Of a DNA stretch of 37,004 nucleotides, positions 4,567-12,871 are shown piece by piece (the stretch's first letter is position 1; each line of letters starts with the position of its first letter). Made by a program: the position numbers and the translations under genes. Below the pieces are notes generated by a model. The model was not told where the DNA came from, made no database searches, and worked only from the letters and a program-made list of their open reading frames with translations. The stretch comes from a virus, in IMG/VR virus record IMGVR_UViG_3300027963_000158, positions 1 to 37,004 of that record, one strand, 5' to 3'.

Positions 4567-7053
4567 ATGAGTATTGAACAATCATTGAGCCAAGCCCCAA
4601 TGGGTTTAAACGACCTAGAGCTTGACAACACACCAGTCCTTGAGATTGAGATTGAGAATCCAGAAGGGGTGCGTTTAAACATGGACGGCATGGAGATAGA
4701 TCTCATGCCAGATGAGGAAGAAGGCTTTGGGGACAACCTTGCCGAATACATGGACAAAGGTGAGTTGGAGAAGATTGCCAGCGACTTGATTGAAATGGTG
4801 GACTCAGATATTAATTCCAGAAAAGACTGGGTTGATATGTATGTCAAAGGCCTAGATGTTTTGGGAATGAAATATGAAGAGAGAACGGAGCCTTGGCTCG
4901 GTGCTTGTGGTGTCTTTTCCACCGTACTCACCGAAGCGGCAGTTAGGTTTCAAAGTGAGACTATTATTGAAACTTTTCCAGCGCAAGGGCCGGTTAAAAC
5001 AGAAATTATCGGCGCAATTGATCGTCTTAAAGAGGAGGCGGCGGAGCGTGTCAAAGATGACATGAACTACAAGCTCACGGAAGGTATGCCTGAGTACCGT
5101 CCTGAGCATGAAAGAATGCTCTACTCCCTAGGTTTGGCCGGAGCGGCTTTCAAGAAAGTCTACTACGACCCCTCTATGGGCCGTCAGGCATCCATCTTTA
5201 TCCCTGCTGAAGATGTGATCATCCCTTACGGTGCTTCCAGCGCCATGACATCCGAGCGTGTTACGCACATCATGCGTAAGACCAAGAATGACATCCGCAA
5301 GCTTCAAGTCTCGGGTTTCTATGTAGATGAGGATCTTGGCGATCCCCTCCAGTTTTACACTGACGTTGAGAAGAAGAAGGCTGAAGATCAAGGCTACAAC
5401 CTCTCAGATGATGACCGCTACCAGATCTATGAGATCCACGTAGACTACGACTTACCGGGTTATGAAGATGAAGACGGGATTGCTCTTCCCTACGTCGTTA
5501 CCTTAGAGCGTGGGACTACAAAAATTCTTGCTATCCGCCGTAACTGGGATGAGGATGATGAGCACCGTTTAAAGCGCCAGCATTTTGTCCAGTACACCTA
5601 CGTACCGGGATTTGGTGCTTATGGCCTTGGATTAATCCATTTGATCGGTGGATACGCCCGTGCAGGCACATCCTTAATCCGTCAGTTGGTAGACGCAGGT
5701 ACTCTGTCTAATCTGCCCGGTGGATTAAAAACCCGTGGACTGAGGATCAAAGACGACGACACCCCAATCAATCCCGGTGAGTTTAGGGATGTGGACGTAC
5801 CAAGCGGGTCAGTCAAAGAGAACATCATGGCCCTGCCATACAAGGAACCCTCTCAGGTTCTATTGGCTCTCTTAAACCAGATCACAGACGAAGGTCGGAG
5901 ACTTGGATCCATCGCAGATATGAACATCAGCGATATGTCTGCCAACGCCCCTGTAGGTACAACTCTGGCCCTGCTTGAGAGACAACTCAAAACAATGTCT
6001 GCGGTACAGGCTCGTGTTCATTACTCAATGAAACAAGAGTTTAAACTCCTCAAGTCAATCATCAGGGACTACACCCCAGAGTCTTATGAGTACACACCTG
6101 TTGCAGGAACGCCACAGGCTAAACGCTCTGATTACGACATGGTGGATGTGATACCCGTATCAGATCCTAACTCAGCCACGATGGCCCAAAGGATCATGCA
6201 GTATCAAGCTGTGATCCAGTTAGCTCAGGGTGCTCCTCAGATCTATAACCTACCAGTCCTGCACCGCCAGATGATTGAAGTTCTAGGTATTAAGAACGCA
6301 GACAAGCTAGTACCTATAGACGATGACATGACCCCCAGAGATCCTATCTCCGAGAACATGGCATTCCTTACAGGTAAACCTACAAAGGCTTTCATCTATC
6401 AGGATCATGATGCACACATAGCTGTACATACATCCATGATGCAAGATCCCATGGTTATGGGTCAGATGGGCCAGAACCCCATGGCTCAACAGATGCAGGC
6501 CGCAATCATGGCCCACGTAGCTGAACACATTGCCTTCCAGTACCGTTCCAAGATTGAACAACGCCTTGGAGCGACTCTACCCAAACCAGACATTGAAATG
6601 CCTGAGGAGGTGGAAGTTCAGTTGTCCAAACTTGTGGCTCAAGCGGCGGCTCAGTTGCTTCAGATCAACAAGGGCCAAGCGGCTCAACAACAAGCCCAAC
6701 AGCAGATGCAAGACCCCGTCATGCAGATGCAACAGGCAGAGCTTCAGATCAAGCAACAAGATGCTCAAACCAAAGCTCAAAAGGTTCAGGGAGAGCTTGC
6801 CATCAAGCAAGCAGAACTGCAACTCAAGGCTCAAGATATGGCATCTAAACAAGGCGAAGACCCTGCCATGGCCGCACAGCGCCAGCAACAGGAAATTGCC
6901 ATGGAAGCAATGAGGCATCAAGCCGAATTGCGTCAGGCTGAACAAACCCACCAGCAGTCTTTGTCTCACAACCAACAGACGCAGGATTTACAGGCTAAAC
7001 AACAACTTCTTCAAATGCTTATTAACTCGAAAAACCAACCGAAAGGTGAATGA
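4567..7053 (+). CDS. Portal protein
   Basis: An 828-residue protein forming the ring at one capsid vertex through which DNA passes, and onto which the connector is built. Its length and its conserved core (YGLGLIHLIGG near 352, then VKENIMALPYKEPSQVLLAL and VGTTLALLERQLKTMSAVQA) match the P22-like portal type found in many podoviruses. The C-terminal quarter (about 645-828) is extremely Gln/Ala/Met rich and strongly helical, like the P22 barrel region, and probably forms a long coiled barrel. It follows terL by eight bases with a GGAAC site at 4559-4563. The acidic N-terminus (residues 15-60) is unusual in charge. Confidence 0.9.
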   Translation: MSIEQSLSQAPMGLNDLELDNTPVLEIEIENPEGVRLNMDGMEIDLMPDEEEGFGDNLAEYMDKGELEKIASDLIEMVDSDINSRKDWVDMYVKGLDVLGMKYEERTEPWLGACGVFSTVLTEAAVRFQSETIIETFPAQGPVKTEIIGAIDRLKEEAAERVKDDMNYKLTEGMPEYRPEHERMLYSLGLAGAAFKKVYYDPSMGRQASIFIPAEDVIIPYGASSAMTSERVTHIMRKTKNDIRKLQVSGFYVDEDLGDPLQFYTDVEKKKAEDQGYNLSDDDRYQIYEIHVDYDLPGYEDEDGIALPYVVTLERGTTKILAIRRNWDEDDEHRLKRQHFVQYTYVPGFGAYGLGLIHLIGGYARAGTSLIRQLVDAGTLSNLPGGLKTRGLRIKDDDTPINPGEFRDVDVPSGSVKENIMALPYKEPSQVLLALLNQITDEGRRLGSIADMNISDMSANAPVGTTLALLERQLKTMSAVQARVHYSMKQEFKLLKSIIRDYTPESYEYTPVAGTPQAKRSDYDMVDVIPVSDPNSATMAQRIMQYQAVIQLAQGAPQIYNLPVLHRQMIEVLGIKNADKLVPIDDDMTPRDPISENMAFLTGKPTKAFIYQDHDAHIAVHTSMMQDPMVMGQMGQNPMAQQMQAAIMAHVAEHIAFQYRSKIEQRLGATLPKPDIEMPEEVEVQLSKLVAQAAAQLLQINKGQAAQQQAQQQMQDPVMQMQQAELQIKQQDAQTKAQKVQGELAIKQAELQLKAQDMASKQGEDPAMAAQRQQQEIAMEAMRHQAELRQAEQTHQQSLSHNQQTQDLQAKQQLLQMLINSKNQPKGE

Positions 7054-7247
7054 TGAATCCTCTGCTTGAAAGTTTAAACAAGAAGCTTGATGAACACCTC
7101 AAGCAGTTGATTCAGATTGTCAGTGAGGGTGGTGCTAAATCCCACGATCACTACAAAGAACTGTGCGGCAATATCCGAGGTCTGCAAACCGCGCAGTATG
7201 AAATTGCTGACCTTGTGCGAAAAACGAAAGAGTATGAAGATGACTGA
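7050..7247 (+). CDS. Small hypothetical protein between portal and co-chaperonin (65 aa)
   Basis: A 65-residue highly helical protein, probably a single coiled coil (LNKKLDEHLKQLIQIVSEG, then LQTAQYEIADLVRKTKEYEDD). It starts with ATGATG overlapping the portal stop and its end overlaps the start of the GroES-like gene, so all three are probably translationally coupled. I do not recognise a named family. The context suggests a small head-assembly accessory protein. A GTTTAAAC palindrome lies near its start at 7072-7079. Confidence 0.75.
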   Translation: MMNPLLESLNKKLDEHLKQLIQIVSEGGAKSHDHYKELCGNIRGLQTAQYEIADLVRKTKEYEDD

Positions 7248-7644
7248 CTTTGATGTTAGTGCGGTGGATCTTAGTGGAGTGCTTAACACCTCCATCGAAG
7301 AGAAAGCCAAACAAGTGCCCGATCCGGCCACTTACCACCTCCTCTGTATGCTTCCCAAAGCAGAAGAAGAGTTTAGCGAAACAGGTATCCTTAAATCTGC
7401 AACTGCGATGTACCACGAGGAGCTTCTTTCCCCCGTGTTATTTGTAGCCAAGATTGGCCCCGATGCGTTTGGAGATAAAGCCCGATTCCCTTCTGGCCCG
7501 TCCTGTAAGGTGGGAGACTTTGTGTTAGTACGTCCTAACACGGGAACCCGCATGAAGATTCACGGTACGGAGTGGAGACTCATTAATGACGACTCAGTGC
7601 AGGCGGTAGTTCAAGACCCCCGTGGCATTCAACGTCCAACTTAA
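7240..7644 (+). CDS. GroES-like co-chaperonin
   Basis: A 134-residue protein with the beta-barrel co-chaperonin pattern. ETGILKSATA (47-56) occupies the place of the GroES mobile loop with its IVL-like GIL tripeptide. VLFVAKIGPDAFGD (66-79), SGPSCKVGDFVLVRPNTGT (85-103) and EWRLINDDSVQAVV (111-124) then follow the GroES order of strands, including the K-x-G-D-x-V-L turn. Phage proteins of this kind (T4 Gp31, RB49 CocO) replace GroES on host GroEL to fold the capsid protein; its location between portal and scaffold fits that. The first 25 residues are an extra N-terminal extension. The start at 7240 is chosen over 7234 for spacing from AAAGAG. Confidence 0.8.
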   Translation: MTDFDVSAVDLSGVLNTSIEEKAKQVPDPATYHLLCMLPKAEEEFSETGILKSATAMYHEELLSPVLFVAKIGPDAFGDKARFPSGPSCKVGDFVLVRPNTGTRMKIHGTEWRLINDDSVQAVVQDPRGIQRPT

Positions 7645-7653
7645 GGAGAAATC

Positions 7654-8601
7654 ATGGCTGAAATCGAAAAGACTGAATTTGAGTTCCCTGATGAAAAGGA
7701 AGAGAACCCCCGTAAGGGCGGTAAAGTTGTAGATGCTGAACCAGAAATTGAGGTGGTAGACGATACCCCCGAAGATGACAAGTACAGAACGCCTATGGCT
7801 GAACCCCCGCAGGATCCCACAGATGAAGAGTTAGCAACCTATTCAGAGAGTGTAAAGAATAGGTTTAAACACTTTACCAAGGGCTACCACGAGGAACGTA
7901 GGGCTAAGGAGTCTGCTCAACGAGAAAAAGATGAGGCAATTAGGTTTGCCCAGTCTATGGTTGAGGAGAACAAAAAGCTCAAAGGTTCTGTTAATCAGGG
8001 ACAGACTGTTCTACTGGAGCAGGCTAAGAAAGTTATTACTGGCGAGATTGAAGAGGCCAAGCGCCTTTACAAGGAAGCCTACGAGTCTGGAGATGCAGAT
8101 AAGCTGTTGGATGCTCAGGAAGCACTCACTACCGCTAGGATCCGCGCAGATAAAGTAAATAATTTTAGGCCTGCCCCTTTACAGGAAGAAGAAACTCCTG
8201 TACAAATCACCCAACAGGCTCCACAGCCTGCACCCGTGGACGAAAAACTATCTGCATGGCAAGACCAAAATCGATGGTTCGGTAGCAACAAACGGATGAC
8301 TTCATACGCCCTAGGGTTGCATGAAGAGCTTGTGGAGAGTGGTGTACGGGTTGGCAGTGACGAATACTATAAACGTATAGACACTGACATCCGCGAAAGA
8401 TTTCCCGACCAAATTGGAGTCGGGGAGTCCGTTGATGCGAAACCTCAACGTACCAAATCCAATGTTGTTTCACCTGCAACCCGTAGTACAGCGCCTAAAA
8501 AGATCGTACTTACGCAGTCACAAGTGAATCTCGCCAAGCGGTTAGGACTGACAAATGAACAGTATGCCCGTGCGGTTGCAAATGAAATGAGGAAAATATA
8601 A
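7654..8601 (+). CDS. Probable capsid scaffold protein
   Basis: A 315-residue acidic, helical protein placed just ahead of the capsid genes, the usual position of a scaffold. Residues 1-60 are acidic and disordered. About 60-170 is a long charged coiled coil (KESAQREKDEAIRFAQSMVE and following). A Pro/Gln-rich linker follows (about 172-195), and a basic C-terminal helical segment (about 265-315, LTQSQVNLAKRLGLTNEQYA) resembles the C-terminal coat-binding helix-loop-helix of scaffold proteins. Function is from position and shape rather than clear sequence homology. AAGGAG precedes the ATG. Confidence 0.75.
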   Translation: MAEIEKTEFEFPDEKEENPRKGGKVVDAEPEIEVVDDTPEDDKYRTPMAEPPQDPTDEELATYSESVKNRFKHFTKGYHEERRAKESAQREKDEAIRFAQSMVEENKKLKGSVNQGQTVLLEQAKKVITGEIEEAKRLYKEAYESGDADKLLDAQEALTTARIRADKVNNFRPAPLQEEETPVQITQQAPQPAPVDEKLSAWQDQNRWFGSNKRMTSYALGLHEELVESGVRVGSDEYYKRIDTDIRERFPDQIGVGESVDAKPQRTKSNVVSPATRSTAPKKIVLTQSQVNLAKRLGLTNEQYARAVANEMRKI

Positions 8602-9053
8602 TGGAAAAATCTGCTCGTACAGGCCGTGACCTGAGTACCCGCGAAGTTTCGGAGCGTCCAAAGCAATGGATGCCACCAAAACTACTACCTGATCCCAACC
8701 CGGAAGAAGGTTATGCGTTTCGCTGGATTCGGATTGCAGTGCAAGGAAAAGATGATGCCACGAACTATTCCTCAAAGCTTGCCGAGGGCTGGGAACCTGT
8801 TAAGGCTTCCGATCACCCCGAGATACGTCTGTTCAATGCCACAACGGCAAAGTTCCCGGACAGTATCGAAGTGGGAGGTTTGTTGCTTTGCAAAACCCCA
8901 GTAGAGTTTACTGAACAGCGTGATGCTTACTACCGCCAACAAGCGGAAGCGCAAATGCAGTCAGTGGACAATACTTACATGCGAGAGAACGATCCGAGGA
9001 TGCCTATGTTCAAAGAACGTAAGTCCACGGTCACTTTCGGTAAAGGTGTTTAA
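8601..9053 (+). CDS. Conserved head-region hypothetical protein (150 aa)
   Basis: A 150-residue soluble protein whose ATG overlaps the scaffold stop by one base. It has a well-folded look in the middle: FRWIRIAVQGKDDATNYSSK, then a segment resembling an Arg/Lys-rich beta sandwich, then GGLLLCKTPVEFTEQRDAYY followed by a helix and a basic tail. I recall similar proteins next to scaffold and capsid genes in uncultured aquatic podoviruses, without a known function. It is probably a minor head or assembly protein. No catalytic motif is seen. Confidence 0.7.
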   Translation: MEKSARTGRDLSTREVSERPKQWMPPKLLPDPNPEEGYAFRWIRIAVQGKDDATNYSSKLAEGWEPVKASDHPEIRLFNATTAKFPDSIEVGGLLLCKTPVEFTEQRDAYYRQQAEAQMQSVDNTYMRENDPRMPMFKERKSTVTFGKGV

Positions 9054-9070
9054 CTTTTTGGAGTCTATAG

Positions 9071-9685
9071 ATGGCATACCCTACCATTGATAAGACGTAT
9101 GGTTTCAAGCCAGTCAATCGACTGGATGGTCTACCCTACGCCGGAGCGATCCGTCAAATCCCAATCGCGGCCGCTTACGCTACAGCAATTCTAAACGGTG
9201 ATACTGTGCAAGTGGATACAAACGGCTATATTGTAGCCGCTTCAACCACTGATTCAGGCAAAATCGTTGGTGTGCTGGTTGGCTGTTCTTACATCAACTC
9301 GTTGAGTCAACCGACGTTTAGTCAGTACTACCCAGCCGCAGTTTCAACTACTACCGCATTGGCTTTTGCCTATGTTGTGGATGATCCTAGTGCTGTGTTT
9401 AAGGTCTGCGCTACTGTTGCCGCTGGTTCCACTCCTACGGCTTATAGCCGTGCGATTGTTGGCGCTAACGTGGCTTTGGTTGCAACCGTTGGTTCTACCA
9501 CCACTGGTGATTCGTATTATGGTATTGACGGTTCTTCCGCCGCTACCACTGCGACACTTCCCGTCCGTGTTGTTGACGTTGTGCCCGATACTGCGACTGG
9601 CTTGCCAACCGTAGCCGCCACGACATATTACGAGTTTCTCGTTAAATTCAACACCGCGCAGTACAACAATACTACCGGTATTTAA
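9071..9685 (+). CDS. Probable capsid decoration or head structural protein
   Basis: A 204-residue Ala/Thr/Val-rich, beta-rich protein directly upstream of the capsid gene, the usual site for a head decoration protein. The N-terminal half (GFKPVNRLDGLPYAGAIRQI, then a VQVDTNGYIVAA turn) has the appearance of the small beta-barrel head proteins that bind outside the capsid lattice. No signal peptide or enzymatic motif is present. GGAG at 9060-9063 sits at suitable spacing. It could alternatively be a minor capsid or fibre-like component. Confidence 0.65.
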   Translation: MAYPTIDKTYGFKPVNRLDGLPYAGAIRQIPIAAAYATAILNGDTVQVDTNGYIVAASTTDSGKIVGVLVGCSYINSLSQPTFSQYYPAAVSTTTALAFAYVVDDPSAVFKVCATVAAGSTPTAYSRAIVGANVALVATVGSTTTGDSYYGIDGSSAATTATLPVRVVDVVPDTATGLPTVAATTYYEFLVKFNTAQYNNTTGI

Positions 9686-9698
9686 GGAGTAACTTACC

Positions 9699-10610
9699 AT
9701 GGCTATTTCACGCGCACAACTATTGAAAGAGTTGCTCCCCGGTCTGAACGCATTGTTTGGTCTGGAATACGCCAAATACGGCGAAGAGCACAAAGAGATC
9801 TACGAAACAGAGACATCTGAGCGTAGCTTTGAAGAAGAGACAAAACTGTCTGGTTTCTCTGCCGCTCCTGTCAAAAACGAGGGTTCTGCCATCGCTTATG
9901 ACAATGCACAGGAAGCATGGACTGCACGTTACACCCACGAAACCATTGCGATGGGATTTTCCATCACAGAGGAAGCTGTGGAAGATAACTTGTATGACTC
10001 TTTGTCTTCACGTTACACCAAGGCTTTGGCCCGTGGTATGTCCTACACAAAGCAAGTTAAGGCCGCTTACGTCCTGAACAACGCTTTCACTGGTGGCCCT
10101 ACTTATGGCGACGGCGTGGTGCTTTGTTCTACTGCTCACCCCTTGGTTTCCGGTGGTACTAACAGCAATCGTCCTACTACAGGCGCTGACTTGAATGAAA
10201 CATCGTTGGAAAACGCTGTTATTCAGATCGCCGCTTGGACAGACGAGCGCAGTTTGCTGATTGCCGCTAAACCCAAGAAATTGGTGGTTCCTCCTTCATT
10301 GATGTTCGTTGCAACTCGTCTCCTTGAGACTGAATTGCGTGTTGGCACAACCGACAACGATATCAATGCATTGAAGAACAACGGCTCTATCCCTGAAGGA
10401 TATTGCGTTAACCACTTCTTGACCGACACAAACGCTTGGTTCTTGTTGACTGACGTTCCTAACGGTCTGAAGCACTTCGTGCGTACCCCCATGTCTACAG
10501 GCATGGACGGTGACTTTGACACAGGTAACGTTCGTTACAAAGCCCGTGAGCGTTACAGCTTCGGCGTGTCAGATCCATTAGGTATCTTCGGTTCACCCGG
10601 TTCGTCCTAA
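9699..10610 (+). CDS. Major capsid protein
   Basis: A 303-residue protein that fits an HK97-fold major capsid protein of the Mu gpT-like type. The N-terminal helix (ISRAQLLKELLPGLNALFGL) and segments such as GFSITEEAVEDN, AKPKKLVVPPSLMFVATRLL and a C-terminal beta-rich part ending RYKARERYSFGVSDPLGIFG match that group by pattern. It follows scaffold and decoration genes and is closed by a strong terminator, as expected for the most abundant virion protein. AAGGAG precedes the ATG. Codon use is noticeably regular, consistent with high expression. Probably the client of the GroES-like protein. Confidence 0.85.
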   Translation: MAISRAQLLKELLPGLNALFGLEYAKYGEEHKEIYETETSERSFEEETKLSGFSAAPVKNEGSAIAYDNAQEAWTARYTHETIAMGFSITEEAVEDNLYDSLSSRYTKALARGMSYTKQVKAAYVLNNAFTGGPTYGDGVVLCSTAHPLVSGGTNSNRPTTGADLNETSLENAVIQIAAWTDERSLLIAAKPKKLVVPPSLMFVATRLLETELRVGTTDNDINALKNNGSIPEGYCVNHFLTDTNAWFLLTDVPNGLKHFVRTPMSTGMDGDFDTGNVRYKARERYSFGVSDPLGIFGSPGSS

Positions 10611-10621
10611 TCGACGAAAAG

Positions 10622-10648
10622 AAAAAGGAGGCTTCGGCCTCCTTTTTT
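10622..10648 (+). terminator. Intrinsic terminator after the capsid gene
   Basis: An 11-bp perfect stem (AAAAAGGAGGC, 10622-10632, with GCCTCCTTTTT, 10637-10647) around the stable TTCG tetraloop, ending in a six-T run. This is a classical rho-independent terminator 11 bases after the capsid stop. Confidence 0.92.
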
Positions 10649-10649
10649 G

Positions 10650-10678
10650 TTGCATTGGTTTAAACGTAGTGGTATAAA
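10650..10678 (+). promoter_or_regulatory. Possible sigma70-type promoter after the capsid terminator
   Basis: TTGCAT (10650-10655) and TATAAA (10673-10678) are separated by 17 bases and lie just after the capsid terminator, with no gene until 10768. The palindrome GTTTAAAC (10658-10665) falls in the spacer. It could re-start transcription for the downstream structural genes. The 157-base gap otherwise holds nothing I recognise. Confidence 0.45.
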
Positions 10679-10767
10679 CATATTAATCCGGGCTTTCCGG
10701 TGTATCAAACTGTCCCGGCAGACAGCATACTGATTGATGCACTTAACTTGTATGTAAGGAACTCATC

Positions 10768-11295
10768 ATGGGATTCGCAACTCACCTTGGCCCTTGGCTC
10801 TTGGGCACTGTTAAAAACACTACCGGCACTACTGCTGGAACAATCCAAAACACTGGCGCTACTTCGGTAACTCAGACCAAAAAAGTTGTTTATGACGGCG
10901 CTCTTTATACTGCCGATACAACAACTACTTTGTTTACGCTTCCAGCAGGCGCACAAATTACCAGTATCCACATTGATACTTTGGTAGCGTTTACTGGTTC
11001 TACTGCCGCAAATATGTCTTTAGGCATTACAGGCTCAACAGCTTTGTATTTTGCTTCTACAGATATTACAACTCAAGGTCGTTTAGCTAATACTGGCGCG
11101 GCGGCTAAGTTGGGAAATTGGGCTGGCGCGGCTACTACAGCTTCTCCTAACGGTGCTGGTATTGGAGCTACAGACGTAATAATTATTGCTACGGTACGTC
11201 CTACCGTTGCCAACGTAACTGTTGGTACTGTGCAATACACCGTTGTGTACTCTGTAGCAGAGTCTAATGGCACTCAATCTCCAGCGTCTGCTTAA
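10768..11295 (+). CDS. Structural protein, beta-rich (175 aa)
   Basis: A 175-residue Thr/Ala/Gly-rich protein with alternating polar and hydrophobic residues typical of phage beta-sandwich virion proteins. The middle segment (YTADTTTTLFTLPAGAQITS) followed by VAFTGSTAANMSLGITG resembles a common small structural-protein fold in aquatic phages that carries LFTLPAG-type strands. It probably contributes to the head surface or a fibre. AAGGA precedes the ATG. No enzymatic motif is seen. It follows the capsid terminator and probably uses its own promoter. Confidence 0.65.
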   Translation: MGFATHLGPWLLGTVKNTTGTTAGTIQNTGATSVTQTKKVVYDGALYTADTTTTLFTLPAGAQITSIHIDTLVAFTGSTAANMSLGITGSTALYFASTDITTQGRLANTGAAAKLGNWAGAATTASPNGAGIGATDVIIIATVRPTVANVTVGTVQYTVVYSVAESNGTQSPASA

Positions 11296-11303
11296 TTGAT
11301 CTA

Positions 11304-11322
11304 GGGGGCTTCGGCCCCCGTT
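11304..11322 (+). terminator. TTCG-loop hairpin, weak terminator or attenuator
   Basis: A six-bp GC stem, GGGGGC (11304-11309) with GCCCCC (11314-11319), around TTCG, followed by only GTTT. The stem is strong but the T-run short, so partial termination, attenuation or mRNA end protection is more likely than full termination. It lies between two structural genes. Confidence 0.6.
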
Positions 11323-11338
11323 TACAAGGAGATTGATT

Positions 11339-11884
11339 ATGGCAATGCAATATGATGTCCTAGTCGGGCACTTAAACGTTAGCGGTATTGTGGTGAATGG
11401 CCCAAATCGTTTAAAAGGTATTATTTACACCAGCGGCACTTCCGCAGGCACAATCAATATTTTTGACACGGTGACAACCCCTACTGCAATTACTTCGTAT
11501 GTTCGTAGTTCTGCCGGGGTAATTACGGTTACTTTAGCGTCGCATGGATTGGTTACAGGCCAAACTATTGGTTTGACTTTTAGTTCTGGTACGGGCGGAT
11601 ACGGCACAAATGGTAACTATGTTGTTACCGTGTTAACTTCTAGTACATATACGGTACAAGATATTAACATTGCCGCCATTACTTCTGGCACGGGCGGTAC
11701 GCAAACTGTATCCGGCGGGCGTTGGATATTCTCTTTGGACACAGCCGCAACAACTACTTCGGGTCAAGCGGCGGCTGTAAACATTGTGATTCCCGGTGAA
11801 GGCATAAAAGTTAACACTGGAATTTATTGCCAACTTGGTACTGCTGGTACAAACCAAAACGGCGTAACGGTGTTCTATGGCTGA
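11339..11884 (+). CDS. Structural protein with inserted Ig-like module (181 aa)
   Basis: A 181-residue virion protein. The flanking parts (about 1-47 and 125-181) look like one small beta-sandwich: RLKGIIYTSGTSAGTINIFDT at the front and RWIFSLDT, VNIVIPGEGIKVNTGIYCQLG and VTVFYG at the end. They seem to be interrupted by a module at about 48-124 with VITVTLASHGLVTGQTIGL, NGNYVVTVLTSSTYTV. That module recurs in the nozzle protein at 27361. Start 11339 is chosen from AAGGAG; a TTG six bases earlier is less likely. Its stop overlaps the glycosyltransferase start. Confidence 0.65.
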   Translation: MAMQYDVLVGHLNVSGIVVNGPNRLKGIIYTSGTSAGTINIFDTVTTPTAITSYVRSSAGVITVTLASHGLVTGQTIGLTFSSGTGGYGTNGNYVVTVLTSSTYTVQDINIAAITSGTGGTQTVSGGRWIFSLDTAATTTSGQAAAVNIVIPGEGIKVNTGIYCQLGTAGTNQNGVTVFYG

Positions 11885-12611
11885 AACAAAACAGACAACA
11901 TTGATGGGGCGCAATCTGTTCATAGGCATTCCAGCTTATGACGGCAAGCTGAACATTAAGACCGCATTTGCACTGGCGCAGTTAATGCCCAAAGCGATGA
12001 GTCTTGGTGTGTCCGTCACGTTGTCTGATTTGTCTAATTGCTCAATTATTACCATGGCACGAAATGCCTTGGTACACGAATTCTTAAAAACAGACTGCAC
12101 AGAGCTTCTGTTTATTGATGCTGATCTAATTGTTAATGCTGATGACATTTTGCGTTTGATGGCCCAAAGCGGCGATAAAGATATCACTGCCGGAGCTTAT
12201 CCACGCAGAGCTAAAGATGCAAAGTTTTTTGCGGATGTGTATTTTGATGCCAACGGCGACCTAGAGTTTGATGGCTCGTTAATGCGCTTAGAACGTGCAC
12301 CTACTGGGTTTATGTTGATTCAGCGTCATGTTATTGAGACGTTGGTAAAAGCACATCCAGAGTGGACTTATGAGAAGTCCCCAACAGAAAAAATGTCGGC
12401 AGTGTTTGACTTCGCCATTGTGAACGGCAAGTATGTTGGCGAAGACTATTTGTTCTGCGACAGGGCTACGCAAATGGGCTTTAAAGTTTATATTGATGTA
12501 GACATTAGCTTGCCACACGTAGGACAAGAAAGATTTGAGCGTAACTTCCGAGAAGAAGTTGTAATGCCAATGCTAGAGAACATTCACCAGTCAAGATTAA
12601 AGGTGGCGTAA
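11877..12611 (+). CDS. GT-A fold glycosyltransferase
   Basis: A 244-residue putative glycosyltransferase of the GT-A (GT2-like) type. The N-terminal strand LFIGIPAYDG (14-23), the ARNALVHEFL helix (61-70) and the DXD metal and nucleotide-sugar site in LLFIDADL (77-84; D81, D83) are in the expected order. ITAGAYPRR and a GEDYLFCDRA segment (acceptor-side acidic residues) follow. Donor and acceptor cannot be read from sequence. Sitting within late structural genes, it might glycosylate a virion protein, or alter the host surface late in infection. Its start lies within the previous gene and its TAA overlaps the next ATG. Confidence 0.8.
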   Translation: MAETKQTTLMGRNLFIGIPAYDGKLNIKTAFALAQLMPKAMSLGVSVTLSDLSNCSIITMARNALVHEFLKTDCTELLFIDADLIVNADDILRLMAQSGDKDITAGAYPRRAKDAKFFADVYFDANGDLEFDGSLMRLERAPTGFMLIQRHVIETLVKAHPEWTYEKSPTEKMSAVFDFAIVNGKYVGEDYLFCDRATQMGFKVYIDVDISLPHVGQERFERNFREEVVMPMLENIHQSRLKVA

Positions 12612-12871
12612 TGGCGACAAAGAAAAAAGGCCCCTCATTAGCTATTGGTCGTGGTGAAAAATTACCTGTATCCAAGGGCGCTGGTCTAACTGCCAAGGGT
12701 CGAGCCAAGTACAACGCCGCTACAGGCAGTAATTTAAAAGCTCCACAACCTCAAGGTGGTGCAAGGAAAGACTCATTCTGCGCTCGGATGTCAGGAATGC
12801 CCGGCCCAATGAAAGATGAAAAAGGTAGACCTACCCGTAAGGCGGCTTCCCTTGCGAGGTGGAAATGCTAG
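12611..12871 (+). CDS. Small basic conserved phage protein (DUF6321-like)
   Basis: An 86-residue, strongly basic protein with two Cys. The pattern of LTAKGRAKYNAATGSNLKAP (26-45), followed by KDSFCARMSGMPGPM and KGRPTRKAASLARWKC at the end, is a phage-wide conserved small protein that I recall as DUF6321. Its function is unknown. The order of blocks (AGLTAKGRAKYN, SFCARMSG, RKA..RWKC) is complete, so it appears intact. The basic charge would suit nucleic-acid or capsid interior contact, which is speculation. Confidence 0.75.
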   Translation: MATKKKGPSLAIGRGEKLPVSKGAGLTAKGRAKYNAATGSNLKAPQPQGGARKDSFCARMSGMPGPMKDEKGRPTRKAASLARWKC

